This document shows, in pieces, positions 13,660 to 17,686 of a DNA stretch of 17,686 nucleotides. The position numbers were made by a program, and so were the translations under genes. How positions within the stretch are numbered: position 1 is the first letter of the stretch; every line of letters begins with the position of its first letter. This DNA is from Pseudomonadota bacterium (GTDB lineage: Bacteria; Pseudomonadota; Alphaproteobacteria; Acetobacterales; Acetobacteraceae): contig JAKAZJ010000004.1 of NCBI GenBank assembly GCA_021826565.1, positions 1 through 17,686 on the forward strand, written 5' to 3'. The notes below the pieces were generated by a model that was given only the letters and a program-made list of their open reading frames with translations, had not been told where the DNA came from and ran no database searches.

Positions 13660-14820
13660 ATGTTTGGCAGACGCGGCAGGAATTCCGGGGAGGCCGGGCT
13701 GGCGGCGGCGCAGGCGGCGCTGCACGAGGTGCAGGATCCGGCGAGCGGCCAGGCACTGACCGAGAGCGGGCTGATCGACAGCCTGGAGGTCAGTGGCGGG
13801 CAGGCGGTGCTGGCCCTGCTGGCGACGCGGGATTCCGCGACGGCGATGGAACGGGTGGCCCGCGAGGCGGAGGCGGCGCTGCTGGGCGTGCCGGGAATCG
13901 AATCGGCGCGGGTGGTGTTGACCGCGCACCGTATGGCGCCGGCGGCACCGGTGGCGCCGGCGAGCGCGGCGGCCGGCGCGGGGCTGGCGGCACGGCACGG
14001 CACGCCGGGCAGGAAGATCGCGCTGCCGAACGTGGCACGGATCGTGGCGGTCGCGTCGGGCAAGGGGGGGGTCGGGAAATCCACCACCGCGGTCAATCTC
14101 GCGGTGGCGCTGGCGCGGGCCGGGCACCGGGTGGGGCTGCTGGATGCGGATATCTTTGGGCCGAGCCTGCCGACGATGCTGGGACGGCGGGAGCGGCCCG
14201 AGGTGGTGGGCGACCGGATACAGCCGGTGCGGGTGTTCGGGCTGGTGGCGATGTCGATGGGGTTTCTGGTGGACCCGGAGGCGGCGATGATCTGGCGCGG
14301 ACCGATGGTGATGGGCGCCATTCAACAATTATTGGGCCAGGTGGACTGGGGCACGCTGGATGTGTTGGTGGTGGACATGCCGCCGGGCACCGGCGATGCC
14401 CAGTTGACACTGGCGCAGAGTGTCGCGCTGACCGGCGCGGTGATCGTTTCGACGCCGCAGGACGTGGCGCTGGCGGATGCGCGGCGCGGGGTCGCGATGT
14501 TCCGGAAAATGGGCGTGCCCCTGCTCGGGCTGGTGGAGAACATGAGTTTTTTCTGCTGCCCGGAATGTGGCGCGCGCAGCGACATATTCGGCCATGGCGG
14601 CGCGCGGCTGGAGGCGGCGCGGCTGGGCGTGACGCTGCTCGGGGAAGTGCCGCTGCTGCGCGCGGTGCGGCAGGCATCGGATGCGGGCACGCCGGTGGTG
14701 CTGGCCGAGCCCGATGGCGAGGCGGCCCGCGCCTATGGCGCGCTGGCCGAGGCGGTCTGGCAACACATTGCGACGGTGGACGGGGGCACGGACACGGCGG
14801 CGGCGACGCCGACGGGTTGA
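13660..14820 (+). CDS. mrp: Mrp/ApbC iron-sulfur cluster carrier ATPase
   Basis: The 386-residue cytoplasmic P-loop ATPase of the Mrp/NBP35 family binds and delivers Fe-S clusters to apoproteins. Residues about 12-95 form the MIP18/DUF59-like N-terminal domain. A linker rich in Ala/Pro (about 100-120) leads to the deviant Walker A SGKGGVGKST (Lys135 and Lys140), the Walker A' region LLDADIFGPSLP, VDMPPGTGDAQLTL and the cluster-binding CxxC at Cys300-Pro-Glu-Cys303, preceded by another Cys. GGAAGGAA seven bases before the ATG is a good ribosome site. The Walker A codons include a run of eight Gs (14064-14071). It is divergent from the Do protease and followed closely by a small exported protein gene. 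Family and completeness are clear. Confidence 0.95.
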   Translation: MFGRRGRNSGEAGLAAAQAALHEVQDPASGQALTESGLIDSLEVSGGQAVLALLATRDSATAMERVAREAEAALLGVPGIESARVVLTAHRMAPAAPVAPASAAAGAGLAARHGTPGRKIALPNVARIVAVASGKGGVGKSTTAVNLAVALARAGHRVGLLDADIFGPSLPTMLGRRERPEVVGDRIQPVRVFGLVAMSMGFLVDPEAAMIWRGPMVMGAIQQLLGQVDWGTLDVLVVDMPPGTGDAQLTLAQSVALTGAVIVSTPQDVALADARRGVAMFRKMGVPLLGLVENMSFFCCPECGARSDIFGHGGARLEAARLGVTLLGEVPLLRAVRQASDAGTPVVLAEPDGEAARAYGALAEAVWQHIATVDGGTDTAAATPTG

Positions 14821-14851
14821 CGAACGCGGCCTGCCGGCTAGGTTCTGGGCC

Positions 14852-15418
14852 ATGTCCAAGACAAACAAACGACTGGCCGCTATCGGCGGCATCGGGCTGA
14901 TGATGGGGCTGGTGGCGACGCCAGGCCACGCCAGGGAGCCGAAGGAACACCTGGTGCAGACGGTGCCGGCCGGCTTCAGCGAAGTCAGCACCCGGTCGCA
15001 GCCGGGCATGGTGATCGATGAATACGTGCCCGCCGGCGAGACGCTGGGGACCTGGACCCGGCAGATTCTGGTGCAGCATTTCGTGTTCAAGAACGGCTAT
15101 CCGCCACCGCCCTCGCGCTATGTGAATTTCCTGATCCAGACCTGGCAGCAGGGCTGCCCGGGCGCGGCGAAGCCGAAAGTGGGGGTGGGCTACGATGCCT
15201 CCGGCCGGCCGGCCGGGGCGGCGGAGCTGGACTGCCCGCACAACCCCAAGACCGGCAAGCCGGAACACACGTTTTTCCAGATAATTCGCGCGACCGGAAA
15301 ACTCTATGTGGTGCAGTATGCGTTCCGCTACGAACCCTCGGACGCCGACCGGGTGAGCGCGGTGAATTTTCTGCGCACCGCGCATATCGAGGGGACGGCG
15401 CCCGTTTCCGGGCTGTAG
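14852..15418 (+). CDS. Small exported protein of unknown function
   Basis: The 188-residue product has a signal peptide at residues 1-27 (n-region SKTNKR, hydrophobic core [12 protein letters not shown], cleavage after GHA), so it should be periplasmic. There is no lipobox Cys. The mature part has the segment [19 protein letters not shown], like a pattern I recall from small uncharacterised proteobacterial exported proteins (VPxGExxxxWxxxxxVQ), and two well-spaced cysteines (QQGCPG and ELDCPH) that could form a disulfide. The ATG at 14852 is chosen because it starts the signal peptide; the frame is open further upstream but overlaps mrp. It begins 31 bp after mrp and may be co-transcribed. 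It converges on guaB. Confidence 0.72.
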   Translation: MSKTNKRLAAIGGIGLMMGLVATPGHAREPKEHLVQTVPAGFSEVSTRSQPGMVIDEYVPAGETLGTWTRQILVQHFVFKNGYPPPPSRYVNFLIQTWQQGCPGAAKPKVGVGYDASGRPAGAAELDCPHNPKTGKPEHTFFQIIRATGKLYVVQYAFRYEPSDADRVSAVNFLRTAHIEGTAPVSGL

Positions 15419-15469
15419 GGATCCGGCGTCGCGGCGGGCGGCGGTGGGTTCGGTAACGGCGCGGCGGGC

Positions 15470-17562
<2,093 letters not shown>

Positions 17563-17686
17563 GAGCGTGTTTGAGAAGTTTCACGGAGGGTCAGATCCGG
17601 CGGAGCATGGTTGCGGTTGCGGCGATCAGGATGAGGGTCTCGGCGACATCGATGCGTTGCTCGAAGTCGCGAGTAAGGCGGCGGTG
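17563..17686 (-). mobile_element. Truncated IS5-group insertion sequence (end only)
   Basis: The element enters from the right edge. Its visible end probably begins GAGCGTGTTTGAGAAG at 17563, 28 bp outside the transposase stop, and is preceded by TTA (17560-17562), a possible target triplet of the IS1031-like subgroup. The other end lies outside the window, so the boundary and target duplication are inferred. Confidence 0.6.
17591..17686 (-). CDS. IS5-family transposase, C-terminal fragment
   Basis: The last 31 codons of a minus-strand gene are visible, ending at the TGA whose complement is 17591-17593. The peptide has RRLTRDFEQRIDVAETLI followed by a short hydrophobic helix and MLRRI. This is the usual C-terminal pattern of IS5-family DDE transposases (RRLxxDFE...A...MxRRL). 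Whether the whole gene is intact cannot be seen. Confidence 0.78.
   Translation of the reverse strand, partial: HRRLTRDFEQRIDVAETLILIAATATMLRRI

Noticed and set aside
13533..14321. Upstream extension of the Do protease frame
   Set aside because: It runs antisense through mrp; the signal peptide and ribosome site place the start at 13532.

Overview
The window is GC-rich bacterial chromosome. Its gene content suggests an alphaproteobacterium, most likely of the Acetobacteraceae type: Fsr-type exporter, RDD protein next to a Bpt/Ate amino-acyl transferase, Do-family protease, Mrp/ApbC, GuaB, and an IS5-group insertion end. This placement is inferred from gene families and composition only; no rRNA or other taxonomic marker is present.

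Layout. Positions 1-94 hold the 5' end of an Fsr-type MFS exporter on the minus strand. A G-tract-rich divergent spacer separates it from a plus-strand run at 242-5121: a penicillin-acylase-type Ntn hydrolase, an RDD membrane protein, two candidate tiny ORFs, the N-degron transferase Bpt, and a sulfotransferase-like protein. The RDD gene, the two tiny ORFs and bpt are joined by three consecutive ATGA stop/start overlaps, and the run contains three separate short tandem-repeat arrays. An AT-richer, gene-poor stretch (5122-5713) leads into a secreted HExxE-type putative metalloprotein with its own strong intrinsic terminator. Next is a large secreted Asp-box/sortilin-like beta-propeller protein (7005-10061).

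Positions 10145-12020 encode a histidine kinase with a probable LapD/MoxY-type sensor domain and an overlapping NarL-type response regulator. They converge, with a 6-bp gap, on a minus-strand Do-family periplasmic protease (12027-13532). The protease is divergent from mrp/apbC (13660-14820), and the spacer between them contains a perfect 7-1-7 palindrome. A small exported protein (14852-15418) and minus-strand guaB (15470-16948) follow. The last ~0.6 kb is gene-poor and ends in a truncated IS5-type element at the right edge.

The window mixes housekeeping genes (guaB, mrp, bpt, the Do protease) with envelope and secreted functions. No CRISPR array, tRNA, rRNA or complete mobile element was found. 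The most unusual features are the ATGA-linked tiny ORFs with an 18-bp repeat ahead of bpt and the self-contained secreted HExxE gene. Neither amounts to a demonstrated new system.
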